Assembly (NCBI GenBank): GCA_039933635.1
Contig: JBDTNQ010000018.1
Location: 1-48,884, forward strand
Length of the DNA: 48,884 nt
Source of the DNA: JBDTNQ01 sp039933635
GTDB lineage: Bacteria; Acidobacteriota; Vicinamibacteria; Vicinamibacterales; SCN-69-37
Reading direction: 5' to 3'
Every line of letters begins with the position of its first letter. The first letter of the stretch is position 1. Of this stretch, positions 38,564 to 47,043 are shown piece after piece. The notes beneath the pieces were generated by a model. That model had not been told where the DNA came from. It was given only the letters and a program-made list of their open reading frames with translations, and did not search any database. The translations under genes and the position numbers were made by a program.

Positions 38564-40905
38564 CGTAGTTGTGCATCCACTTCTTCGAAATAGCCTTGAT
38601 CGACGAGGACTTCGCGCTTGCCGCCGGCGGCCGGTGAGACGACGCCTTCCGCCTCCATCATGTCGATGAGGCGCGCCGCGCGGCTGAAGCCGATTCGCAG
38701 ACGGCGCTGCAGGTAGGAGATGGATGCCTGTCCGGTCGAGACCACGATCCGCGCGGCCTCGTCGTACAGGTCGTCCTTCTCGAATTCCAGCTTCTCCGGT
38801 CCGGCCTTGTCCTCGGCGGTGATCGTCGTGTCGTAGATCGGCTTGCCCTGTTTGCGGAGGAAGCCGCACAGCCGCGCCGTTTCCTGTTCGGAGATGTAGG
38901 GCCCGTGAATCCGGACCGGTCGTGACGACGCCGGCGGCAGGTACAACATGTCGCCCTTGCCGAGCAGTTGCTCGGCGCCGCGACCGTCGAGAATCGTGCG
39001 CGAGTCGATACCCGAGGCCACGCGAAACGCAATGCGCGCAGGCAGGTTGGCCTTGATGACGCCCGTGATGACATCCACCGACGGACGCTGCGTTGCGAGG
39101 ATCAGGTGGATGCCGACGGCCCGCGCCATCTGCGCAAGCCGCGCGATCGATTCCTCGACCTCCTTGCCGGCCACCATCATCAGGTCCGCCAGCTCGTCGA
39201 TGATCACGATCACATACGGCAGCGTCTTCATTTCCTTGCCGTCTGGCCCCTTCGCGTCCTTCTGCTCGGCCAGGGCCGCCTTGACGTTGCGGTTGAACTG
39301 ATCGATGTTGCGCACGCCGTACGACGCGAGCAGCTTGTAGCGGTCTTCCATTTCGCGCACGGCCCAGCGCAGCGCGTTCGCCGCCTGTTTTGGGTCGACC
39401 ACGACGGGCGTCAGCAGGTGGGGGATGTCTTCGTACATCCCCAGCTCCAGCCGTTTCGGGTCGATCATGATGAAACGGACCTCGTCTGGCGAGGCACGGA
39501 ACAGCACGCTGCTGATCATCGCGTTGACGCTGACGGACTTGCCCGCGCCGGTCGAACCCGCGATCAACAGATGCGGCATCGTCGCCAGGTCGCTGACGAA
39601 CGGTTCGCCGTGGATGGTCTTGCCGAGCGTCATGGTCAGTCTGGAGACCGACCGCGTGTAAATGTCCGACTCGACCAGCTCGCGCAGGGTGATCGGCTCG
39701 CGGACAGCGTTGGGAATCTGGATGCCGACCGTCGCCTTGCCGGCAATGCGATCGATCAGCACCGACTCGGCCTGCATCGCGAGGCACAGGTCATCTGCCA
39801 GGCCGGTGATCCTGCTGTATTTGACGCCGGCGTCCGGCTTGAACTCGTAGGTCGTGACGACGGGGCCCGGATGGATCTGAACGACGGTGCCCTCCACGGA
39901 GAACTCGCGGCACTTGTCTTCGAGAAGGCGCGCTGCGTCGCGCAGTTCCTGTTCGTCGACTTTCCGCGCACCCTGTGGCGCGTCGAGAAGCGTGACGGGT
40001 GGCATGACGTAGCCGCCCTGCCGGCGCTCGGCCGGCGTCCGGCTCTCGGTGGAGTCAGCGAGGGGCAGCGGCTGCGCCACCGGACCCGGTGTGACTCGCT
40101 TGATGGCCGGTGCCCGCACCGGTCGATTGATCGCCTCGTCCTCGTCCTCGTCGTCGATCGCGTCGGCCGTCCGGGGCTTGGCGCGCATGGCCTTGAGAGC
40201 GGCGGCGGCCTCGGCAGCCTTGCTCGCGATCTCAGGCGCGCGTTCCTTGCCGGCCTTCTTCACGTGCTTGTCGACGATTTGCTGCCGCTCCTTGTCGCGA
40301 CGGCGGGCAGCATTCCAGTCCGACAGACGCGCCATCAGGCCGCGCTCCATCCGAAGGCGCTTGCCGATCGCGGTCGCCGCGCGCCCGAACGAGAACTGCG
40401 TCGTCAAGATCACCGAGAGCGCCGTAATCGTCAGGAGACAGATGGTCGCGCCCGTGCGGCCGAAATAGAACGACAACATCGTGGCCGCGACGCTGCCCAG
40501 CCAGCCGCCGGCGCGCGTCGAGGCGTCGAGCACGACACTGGACGCCACCTCGCAGAGGCCCGCCAGTGACGTGACGAACAGGAGCGCCCCGGCGAGCTTC
40601 GTGTACGCCGCGTCGATCACCGTGCACCAGAAGTAGTGCCAGGCGATGATGCCGACGACCAGCGGCAGCAGGAACGCGGCATAGCCGCACAGCTGGAACG
40701 AGGCCGTGGCGAGGAACGCGCCGAAGCGTCCGGCGAAGTTGTGGACGTCGCCACCTGCGACGTCGTTGAAGAACCAGACCGGATCGCTCGAAGAGTAGGT
40801 CACGAGGGCGATCAGCCAGAGCAGGGCCGTCGCGAACAGGACCACGCCTGCGAACTCGCTGACACGACGAGAGAGGGCTGAATCGGCCAAAGAGGCGCTC
40901 CTCAC
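38560..40905 (-). CDS. ftsK: DNA translocase FtsK
   Basis: A septal DNA pump (781 aa) that clears chromosomes at division and aids dimer resolution. Four or so N-terminal membrane helices (about residues 20-180) are followed by a charged linker with an acidic block (DDEDEDE) near 250. The motor domain has Walker A AGSTGAGKS and Walker B VIVIIDELADLMM, then the GRGAEQLLGKGDMLY segment. The C-terminal winged-helix gamma domain (QRRLRIGFSRAARLIDMME) would recognise KOPS-like sites. The start is GTG 40905, overlapping the RNase J stop (GTGA). Confidence 0.95.
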   Translation of the reverse strand: MRSASLADSALSRRVSEFAGVVLFATALLWLIALVTYSSSDPVWFFNDVAGGDVHNFAGRFGAFLATASFQLCGYAAFLLPLVVGIIAWHYFWCTVIDAAYTKLAGALLFVTSLAGLCEVASSVVLDASTRAGGWLGSVAATMLSFYFGRTGATICLLTITALSVILTTQFSFGRAATAIGKRLRMERGLMARLSDWNAARRRDKERQQIVDKHVKKAGKERAPEIASKAAEAAAALKAMRAKPRTADAIDDEDEDEAINRPVRAPAIKRVTPGPVAQPLPLADSTESRTPAERRQGGYVMPPVTLLDAPQGARKVDEQELRDAARLLEDKCREFSVEGTVVQIHPGPVVTTYEFKPDAGVKYSRITGLADDLCLAMQAESVLIDRIAGKATVGIQIPNAVREPITLRELVESDIYTRSVSRLTMTLGKTIHGEPFVSDLATMPHLLIAGSTGAGKSVSVNAMISSVLFRASPDEVRFIMIDPKRLELGMYEDIPHLLTPVVVDPKQAANALRWAVREMEDRYKLLASYGVRNIDQFNRNVKAALAEQKDAKGPDGKEMKTLPYVIVIIDELADLMMVAGKEVEESIARLAQMARAVGIHLILATQRPSVDVITGVIKANLPARIAFRVASGIDSRTILDGRGAEQLLGKGDMLYLPPASSRPVRIHGPYISEQETARLCGFLRKQGKPIYDTTITAEDKAGPEKLEFEKDDLYDEAARIVVSTGQASISYLQRRLRIGFSRAARLIDMMEAEGVVSPAAGGKREVLVDQGYFEEVDAQLR

Positions 40906-42581
40906 ACTTCCATCACGACCGGCAGCACGAGAGGTCGACGCCCCGCGCGCTTGCGAAACATCCGCTGCAGTTCGGCCCGGATCCGCTCCTTGAGCAGGCC
41001 CGGGTCGGTCCGTTCCTCGACTGGCGCGGCCTCAATGGCCCGCACCAGGGCGTCCGGTGCGTCGCGCAGCAATTCCGCGTGACGCGCGTCCAGCGACAGG
41101 CCCCGGGTAATCAGCTCGGGGGGCGCCTCGACCGTGCCCGTGCGGCTGTTCACCGCGACCACGCAGACCACGACGCCATCGCCCGCCAGGTGTTTCCGGT
41201 CCCGCAGGACCTCGTCGCCGACCTCGCCGGTTCTAGTGCCATCGATGAACACGCGCCCCGTGGCGACACGGTCGGCTACCCGGCCCCCGTCCCCATCGAA
41301 GCGTAGTACATCCCCGTCCTCGGCCATGAGAACCGTCGTCTTTGGTGACACCAGAGTTGCCATGCGGGCGTGCCGGGCCAGTTGCCGGTACTCACCGTGT
41401 ATCGGCACGAAAACTTTTGGCTTAATAAGGGAAAGCACAAGTTTTAGCTCTTCGCCGCTGCCGTGGCCCGAAACATGGACCCGTTTCTGGTCATCGCTGA
41501 CCACATGGGCGCCCCGGCGGGCGATGTGGTTCATGACCCGGGCGACCGACTTCTCGTTGCCGGGGATGATGCGGGCCGAGAACACCACCACGTCGTCTTG
41601 ATCGAGGTGGACGAAGCGGTGGTCGTCGACGGCGATGCGCGGCAGGGCGGCGTTGGCCTGGCCCTGGGAGCCCGTGCACACGCACAGGATGTCTTCGTCG
41701 GCGTAGTCGCGGATGTCGCTGTCGCGGATTTGAATCCCTGGCGGCATCTTGAGGTAGCCCAGCCGCTCGGCGATGACCGAGTTCTGCAGCATGCTGCGGC
41801 CAACGAAGGCGACCTTACGGCCGAACTGCTCCGCGAGGTCCACGAGGACTTGAAGCCGATAGATGCTGGACGAAAACGCCGTCACGACGATCTTTCCCGC
41901 CGTGCTGCTGAAGACCTCGTCGAAGCCGTCGATGACCGTTCGCTCGGACCCTGTGAATCCCTCGCGGTCGGCATTGGTGCTGTCGGAAAGCAGGGCCAGT
42001 ACCCCTGCCGATCCCAGTTCACCCATCCGGTGCAGGTCGAAGGTCTCGCCGTCCAGCGGCGTCTGGTCGATCTTGAAGTCGCCCGTGTGGACGATGGTCC
42101 CGACCGGCGTGTGAATGGCCAGCGCCAGGCAGTCGGGCATGCTGTGGGTGACGCGCAGGAACTCGATCCGGAACTCGCCGACCTCGACGGTCTGACGTGG
42201 CCGGACCGGGATCAGGCGGTCGCCGATGTCGATGCCGTGCTCCTCGAGCTTCGGTTCCACCATCGCGAGCGTGAACGGCGACCCGTAGATGGGACCGTCA
42301 ATGCGCCCGATCACGTGCGGAATGGCCCCGATGTGGTCCTCGTGGCCGTGCGTGAGGATGAGCGCCTTGATGCGCCCGCGGTACATTTCGAGGGACGTCA
42401 GGTCGGGGATCACGAGATCCACGCCAAACGCCTCTGGTTCAGGGAACATTACGCCGGCGTCGATCAGGACAGCGGTATCGCCACAGGCGACGACCAGCAT
42501 GTTCATGCCGAATTCGCCGAGCCCGCCAAGCGGGATCACGTCAACATGTGGGGCGCTGTCAGCGCCCGCGGGATCACTCAA
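40902..42581 (-). CDS. rnj: ribonuclease J
   Basis: A metallo-beta-lactamase/beta-CASP ribonuclease (559 aa) with endo- and 5'-exonuclease activity in mRNA decay and rRNA maturation. The zinc-site motif HGHEDHIGA is at about residues 76-84. HSMPD, the HTGDFKID segment and VSGHGSGEEL with VHGEYRQL complete the catalytic core, and a C-terminal dimerisation domain ends with the FRKRAGRRP tail. The start is TTG 42581 with GGAG nine bases upstream; the next in-frame start is GTG 13 codons in, after conserved residues. It is coupled to ftsK. Confidence 0.94.
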   Translation of the reverse strand: MSDPAGADSAPHVDVIPLGGLGEFGMNMLVVACGDTAVLIDAGVMFPEPEAFGVDLVIPDLTSLEMYRGRIKALILTHGHEDHIGAIPHVIGRIDGPIYGSPFTLAMVEPKLEEHGIDIGDRLIPVRPRQTVEVGEFRIEFLRVTHSMPDCLALAIHTPVGTIVHTGDFKIDQTPLDGETFDLHRMGELGSAGVLALLSDSTNADREGFTGSERTVIDGFDEVFSSTAGKIVVTAFSSSIYRLQVLVDLAEQFGRKVAFVGRSMLQNSVIAERLGYLKMPPGIQIRDSDIRDYADEDILCVCTGSQGQANAALPRIAVDDHRFVHLDQDDVVVFSARIIPGNEKSVARVMNHIARRGAHVVSDDQKRVHVSGHGSGEELKLVLSLIKPKVFVPIHGEYRQLARHARMATLVSPKTTVLMAEDGDVLRFDGDGGRVADRVATGRVFIDGTRTGEVGDEVLRDRKHLAGDGVVVCVVAVNSRTGTVEAPPELITRGLSLDARHAELLRDAPDALVRAIEAAPVEERTDPGLLKERIRAELQRMFRKRAGRRPLVLPVVMEV

Positions 42582-42738
42582 GAAACCACTCCACGAATCC
42601 GGACGGACAACCCGCCGCGTGGGACACGAGGTCCTGCGGCTGGCGTCGGCGCGGCACGGGCGTGCCGCGGTTCAATTGATTCGTCCGGCCTGGTGGATCG
42701 CTGGGAGGGACCCGAAGACAGGCGAGAGAACGTCGAAA
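42582..42738 (-). promoter_or_regulatory. spacer between rsmA and RNase J with a perfect hairpin
   Basis: This 157-base spacer contains CGCGGCACG-GG-CGTGCCGCG at 42650-42669, a 9-bp perfect stem with a two-base loop, not followed by a T-run on either strand. It is the only sizeable gap in the nth-to-amidase run and may hold a promoter or a processing site for rnj. CTATAG near 42738 on the minus strand resembles a -10 box but no matching -35 is clear. Confidence 0.45.
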
Positions 42739-43644
42739 CTATAGCACAGGGGCCCGCCGGACCGAGGCGAACAGGTCCGCAAGCTGTGCCATTTCTGACA
42801 CTTGCAGCGTCTCGGGTCTCCGGCGGCCGTCCAGGCCGGCGAGCGCCAGCACGGCCGGGGCGGTCGGGTCGAACCCCTTCAAGGCGTTGGACAGCGTCTT
42901 TCGGCGCTGGCTGAAGATGGCCTTCACCATCCGCTCGAACAGGACCTCGTCCGAGATCCGCACCGACGGTGGGGTGAAGGTGAGAGCCACCACGGAGGAG
43001 TCCACCCTCGGCGCCGGGCGGAATGCGCCCGGGGGAAGGTTGATGAGCGTCCGGGTCTTCGCATGGATGCTGAGCATCACCGTGAGCACGCCGTAGTCGC
43101 GGGTGCCCGGCTTGGCCACCAGGCGCGCGGCGACCTCACGCTGGAGCATCACAGTGGCATCCGTGAAGAGGCCGTGGCGACGATGCCACTCGATGAGCCT
43201 GAACAGTAACGGCGTCGAGATGTTGTATGGCAGGTTCCCGACGATGCGGAAACGCCGCTGCGGCGGCGGCATGTTCGCATTGCCCGCGGTCCGCTGCGGC
43301 TCCAGGCCACTGAGAAAGGCCAGGACGTCGGTGTGGAGGACGTCCCCTGTGAGCACGGTCACGTTCGAGGGCACGCGCGGGGCCAGGTCCGCCACGAGAT
43401 CCCGGTCGATCTCCACCGCCAGAATCGGGGCGCCCGTTTCGGCAAGCGGGAGCGTCAGCGCGCCCTTGCCGGGGCCCACCTCGAGGAACACGTCGCCCGG
43501 CTGCGTGTTGATGGCCTTGACGATTTTCTGCGCCCACGCCGGCGCCAGGAAATGCTGTCCGAATCGCTTGCGTGGACGATGGCCGGGAGTCGAGGGCCGA
43601 TCGAAGGACCCACGTCCTGGTTTGCGCGTGCCTCGCTGCGGCAT
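42739..43644 (-). CDS. rsmA: 16S rRNA (adenine-1518/1519-N6) dimethyltransferase
   Basis: KsgA-family enzyme (301 aa) that dimethylates two adjacent adenosines near the 3' end of 16S rRNA. FGQHFL is the family N-terminal motif. LEVGPGKGALT binds SAM, VEIDRDL follows, and the catalytic NLPYNIS is at about residue 137. The C-terminal helical domain begins about residue 210. A basic N-terminal extension of about 25 residues precedes the core. The ATG overlaps the previous stop by one base (TGATG). Confidence 0.95.
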   Translation of the reverse strand: MPQRGTRKPGRGSFDRPSTPGHRPRKRFGQHFLAPAWAQKIVKAINTQPGDVFLEVGPGKGALTLPLAETGAPILAVEIDRDLVADLAPRVPSNVTVLTGDVLHTDVLAFLSGLEPQRTAGNANMPPPQRRFRIVGNLPYNISTPLLFRLIEWHRRHGLFTDATVMLQREVAARLVAKPGTRDYGVLTVMLSIHAKTRTLINLPPGAFRPAPRVDSSVVALTFTPPSVRISDEVLFERMVKAIFSQRRKTLSNALKGFDPTAPAVLALAGLDGRRRPETLQVSEMAQLADLFASVRRAPVL

Positions 43645-45455
43645 CAGTTTGGAACTCCGGTCATGTCGAGGATGAGGATGTCGTGGCCCGACGGCACGCC
43701 AGTCGAAAACATCTCGCCGGCGGGTCCGTCGAAGCGTACGGTCCCCACGGCCGCACCGGTCGTCGGATCGAGAAACTCGCCGTGCATCCGACCCGGCAGG
43801 CGGAACGACAGCGTCGCATCAGGCTCCGGCCGTTCCAACGTGATCACGAACCGCGCTGCCGTTCCCATGGTCGTTGCCCTTACGTTGAGCGCCGCGCGTA
43901 GCTCTTCGAGCTGCCCGACGTGGTCGAGTAGCGGCCACCAGTCCCGCTCGTTGTACCACGCCAGCACATGCGCCTCCGCGGTGCGAGGCCACACGCGGCC
44001 ATCGGGTGTGATCGGTCGAGGTCGACCTGGAGCCGGGACGATCGAGTAGGTCGCGCCCCTGCGGTTGGCGTAGCAGAGAGCGCCGGGCCCCGAGCAAAAC
44101 GCGGGCAACGGCACAGGCGCGCACGGCACGGGCCAGGCGCCGTCCGGGAAGACGTCGTGGCCGAGCACGACCTTGTCGCATTGTCGCGTGGCGGTCGGCA
44201 CCACGGTACGATCGTCGTGCCGCAGTGTTTCCGCGAACACTTCAGGCATCGGGTTGCTCCACCCCGGATGCCGCGTCCAGACCCACTCGCTGAGACGCGT
44301 TGGCTGCGTCCAGTTCTCGGGGCGTGCTGGATGGTAGACCAGCACGCTGAAAAGAGCCGAAGCGATCGTGAGCGCGGCAAGCGTTCGTGACCAGCCGCGA
44401 CTGGGCTGCAGGCGGAGGCGGGCGAACAGCGGAATCGTCAATGGAATCAGCCACAGCGCGTACCGGGTCATCCCTGGTGTGGCGCCGTGGTGCAGGTTCG
44501 CCGTGCTGGCGAATGCGATCAGGAAGACAACGGCCGCAACCATCGCGCCGATCACGTCTGATGCCAGCAGGGATGATGAGCTTCGCCGGAGCAGCACGAA
44601 CGCCGCACCCATGACCGCAAGGATTAGCGCAGGGAAGCCGACGACGAGGCCGACATTGAGATCGAACGGGACGACGGCGATCTCCGCGAGTGACGGGATG
44701 CCGGGAATCGTCGCCGCGAGGAGTAGCGACGGCGTGCCGTGCGTCACGTAGGAATACAGCGGCTGCAACGCGGCAGCGACGATACCCACAAGGGCACCCG
44801 CGAGGACGCTGGGATCGCGCAGCGCCGGCAGGCCGCCGTTCCATGCCGCGACCGTCGCGATGACGGGCACGAGGACGGCGATGGGCGGATTTTGGGTTGC
44901 GGCCAGACCAGCCAGCGCCATGGCCCATCCGGGCCGGTCGCGCATCACCGCGACCGCCATCGCGATCAACGAGACGGTGAACACTTCGGTGTGCGGCTTG
45001 TCGATCCACCAGATCACCGGACTGAAGAACAACAGCGTCGTGGCGATTCCACCGATGCGTGGGAGGACGATCCAGAGCGCGGCCAGCAGCAGTGAGCAGT
45101 TGAGCAGCGTGAACGCCCGCACGGGGTGAGCGCCGGCCAGGTCGGTGAGCCAGAGAAACGGTGTGGCGACGAGGCCGTAGAACCAGAAGTGCTGAAAGTC
45201 GCGATTGCGGTTGCGCCCGGCAATCGTCGCGCGCTCGATGCTCCATTCGGCCAGTTGCGGGTCGGCGGCTCGGAGTCGGCTCTCGACGTCGCGCATCTCG
45301 CGCCGGCCAAATGCCGGCCCGTGGAAGCGCGAGAAGTTCATGGCCTGCGCCACGTACTCGACGCCGTCTCCGACGATACGCGGCGGGGAAGTGAGGATGA
45401 GCGCCGCCATCACCGCCACCGCGGCGATGACGGTCCACCCTCCGGAGCTCTTCAG
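43644..45455 (-). CDS. polytopic membrane protein, GT-C glycosyltransferase-like; CTG start proposed
   Basis: A protein of about 603 aa with some 10-12 membrane helices in the first 400 residues and a soluble C-terminal domain of about 190. A first outer loop with DGVEYVAQAMNF resembles the Asp-containing loop of GT-C enzymes that use polyprenyl-linked sugars, but the match is loose and no substrate can be named. The conventional start is GTG 45419. A CTG at 45455 is better placed: GGAGG lies 4 bases before it, it overlaps the upstream stop as CTGA like most junctions here, and it restores a complete first helix (WTVIAAVAVMAALIL). Confidence 0.72.
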   Translation of the reverse strand: MKSSGGWTVIAAVAVMAALILTSPPRIVGDGVEYVAQAMNFSRFHGPAFGRREMRDVESRLRAADPQLAEWSIERATIAGRNRNRDFQHFWFYGLVATPFLWLTDLAGAHPVRAFTLLNCSLLLAALWIVLPRIGGIATTLLFFSPVIWWIDKPHTEVFTVSLIAMAVAVMRDRPGWAMALAGLAATQNPPIAVLVPVIATVAAWNGGLPALRDPSVLAGALVGIVAAALQPLYSYVTHGTPSLLLAATIPGIPSLAEIAVVPFDLNVGLVVGFPALILAVMGAAFVLLRRSSSSLLASDVIGAMVAAVVFLIAFASTANLHHGATPGMTRYALWLIPLTIPLFARLRLQPSRGWSRTLAALTIASALFSVLVYHPARPENWTQPTRLSEWVWTRHPGWSNPMPEVFAETLRHDDRTVVPTATRQCDKVVLGHDVFPDGAWPVPCAPVPLPAFCSGPGALCYANRRGATYSIVPAPGRPRPITPDGRVWPRTAEAHVLAWYNERDWWPLLDHVGQLEELRAALNVRATTMGTAARFVITLERPEPDATLSFRLPGRMHGEFLDPTTGAAVGTVRFDGPAGEMFSTGVPSGHDILILDMTGVPN

Positions 45456-45847
45456 GGTTCCTCCGGCTCGCCGCGCCAGTAGCGTTCCTCGATCTCTTCG
45501 ATCTCTTCCTCCGACAACCCGAAGTAGTGACCCAGCTCGTGGATGAGCGTTTCACCAATCGCCACGACGATGTCGTCATCATCCTCGCTGGCGTCTTCGA
45601 TGGGATGTTGAAAGAGCGTGACCTTGTCCGGCAGCGTGTTGCCGTGCGCCCAGCCGCGGTCCGGCAACGGGGTTCCTTCGTACAGGCCGAGCAGGGTTTC
45701 GTCGCTGGTCGCGTCGACTTCCGCGAGCTGATCCGGATTGGGCTCGTCTTCGACCACGATCGCGACGTTGACGATCGCGTCGCGGAAGCGGGTCGGAATC
45801 GACGCCAGGGCCTCGTCGACCAGTTTCAGGAAGGCCTCGCGCGTCAT
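45452..45847 (-). CDS. zincin-like metallopeptidase (TTHA0227/DUF1025 type)
   Basis: A small 131-aa protein of the minimal zincin family. The metal motif HELGHYFGLSEEEI (HExxHxxGxxE/D, about residues 104-117) is near the C terminus, and an acidic stretch ASEDDDDIV precedes it. VEDEP and LLGLYEGTPL are family features. The substrate is unknown. ATG 45847 overlaps the nth stop by 4 bases; a longer in-frame start would lie inside nth. Confidence 0.9.
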   Translation of the reverse strand: MTREAFLKLVDEALASIPTRFRDAIVNVAIVVEDEPNPDQLAEVDATSDETLLGLYEGTPLPDRGWAHGNTLPDKVTLFQHPIEDASEDDDDIVVAIGETLIHELGHYFGLSEEEIEEIEERYWRGEPEEP

Positions 45848-46593
45848 CGCTTCTTCGCCCGTCGCGGCGCTTTGGTGCCGAGCGCCTTGAAGTAGGCGCA
45901 GTGCGCGCGAACGAGACATCGATCGCACGCCGGCGTCGGCCTGCACACGCGGCGGCCATGGAGAATAAGCGTGTCGGATGCGCGCGTCCACCGATCGGGT
46001 GGCAGCAGTGAGCAAAGGGACGCTTCGACCGAGACGGGATCGTCCGACTTCACGAGCCCGATCCGATTGGCCACGCGGAGCACGTGACGATCCACGGGCA
46101 AGCCGGGAACATTCAGCGCGTGGCCGAGGACGACGTTCGCGGTCTTGCGACCGACGCCCGGCAATTGCACGAGGGCATCCATTGAGGCCGGCACCTGTCC
46201 GTGGTGCGCCTGCATCAACGCACGCGACATGCCGACGACCGCCTTGGCTTTCATCCGGAAGAAGCCGGTGGGCTGGAGGATGGGCTCGAGGGTTTCGGGC
46301 TCGACCGCGGCAAATGCGGCCGGGTCCGGATATTCCGCAAACAGGCCCGGTGTGACCTGATTCACGCGCGCGTCCGTGCACTGCGCGGACAGGATGGTCG
46401 CGACCAGCAACTCGAACGCGTTTCCAAAATTCAACTCGGTATTCGCGTTGGGGTGCTGGGTATCAAGCAGGTCGAAGATGACCTTGGCAAGAGCGGCGTC
46501 CACGAGCGGGCGCGGTGTGGGAGAAGCCCCAGTTTTTCCGCGTGATGGCCGCGTGGCCGCGGGGCGTGTTTGCCTCGGGGAGGTCTTGACCAT
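45844..46593 (-). CDS. nth: endonuclease III (DNA glycosylase/AP lyase)
   Basis: Base-excision repair enzyme (249 aa) for oxidised pyrimidines. LLVATILSAQCTD is the family helix. The helix-hairpin-helix LPGVGRKTANVVLG carries the catalytic Lys, and VDRHVLRVANR carries the catalytic Asp. A 4Fe-4S cluster is indicated by four Cys at the C terminus in the spacing C-x5-C-x2-C-x5-C; the canonical first gap is six residues, so it is one short here. A basic N-terminal extension of about 30 residues precedes the core. Confidence 0.94.
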   Translation of the reverse strand: MVKTSPRQTRPAATRPSRGKTGASPTPRPLVDAALAKVIFDLLDTQHPNANTELNFGNAFELLVATILSAQCTDARVNQVTPGLFAEYPDPAAFAAVEPETLEPILQPTGFFRMKAKAVVGMSRALMQAHHGQVPASMDALVQLPGVGRKTANVVLGHALNVPGLPVDRHVLRVANRIGLVKSDDPVSVEASLCSLLPPDRWTRASDTLILHGRRVCRPTPACDRCLVRAHCAYFKALGTKAPRRAKKR

Positions 46594-46648
46594 CGTCGAA
46601 GCTTAGCAGGGAGGGCAGGAATCGCCGTCGAGCGCGTACTGAGGCTCC

Positions 46649-46699
46649 GTGGAGCCCCGACCTGACACTCCGCGGAGCCCCGGACCTTCAGGTCTGGGG
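46649..46699. repeat. palindromic intergenic element, copy E plus half copy
   Basis: The full copy is CCCCGGACC-TTCA-GGTCTGGGG (46678-46699; 9-bp stem with one G-T pair) with the GCGGAG flank from 46672. A half copy GTGGAGCCCCGACCT lies just before it (46649-46663). The 3' arm ends at the stop codon of the DUF3467 gene (46700), so the hairpin probably terminates that minus-strand transcript. Confidence 0.8.
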
Positions 46700-47026
46700 T
46701 TAGTGCAATGGCCCCTTCGGAAACACTGCGCCTTCCGGAGGCGCCTGCGATTCCTGGACCGCGCGCATCTGTTCCTGCAGGGCGGCGATCAGCCCTGGGA
46801 CGACGCCGAACGGGATGGCGATGCGGGCGACGACCGGAACCTTGACGGTGTTCGACACTTCCGCGGCTTGAATGTCGCGTTCGGAGAGCGGGCGCACGTC
46901 GCAGAACGTGAGCGTGAGATCGAACGGCGTGTGCGCGACGGCGCAGAAGTTCGCGTACTCGCGCTTCGCCTGCTGGGCGTCCGCCGGTTCATCCGGGACG
47001 ATGGTGAAGTTGATTTGTTTGGTCAC
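46700..47026 (-). CDS. DUF3467-type protein
   Basis: A 108-aa protein with the DUF3467 pattern: an N-terminal beta strand, then A-x-x-E-Y-A-N-F-x-x-V-x-H-T-P-F-D-x-x-L-x-F and a later hydrophobic strand VPVVARIAIPFGVVPGLI followed by a helix ALQEQM. Function is unknown. It starts at GTG 47026, 17 bases after lexA on the same strand, so it probably belongs to the SOS transcript. Confidence 0.78.
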   Translation of the reverse strand: MTKQINFTIVPDEPADAQQAKREYANFCAVAHTPFDLTLTFCDVRPLSERDIQAAEVSNTVKVPVVARIAIPFGVVPGLIAALQEQMRAVQESQAPPEGAVFPKGPLH

Positions 47027-47043
47027 GGTGGCTCAGGTTCCAG

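Noticed and set aside
38968..40569. Long plus-strand ORF opposite ftsK (533 codons)
   Set aside because: It is a high-GC antisense shadow of ftsK, rich in Asp/Arg/His with no motif; ftsK motifs on the minus strand are intact.
42650..42669. Intrinsic terminator between rsmA and RNase J
   Set aside because: The stem is perfect but no T-run follows on either strand, so it is listed only as a hairpin in the spacer.
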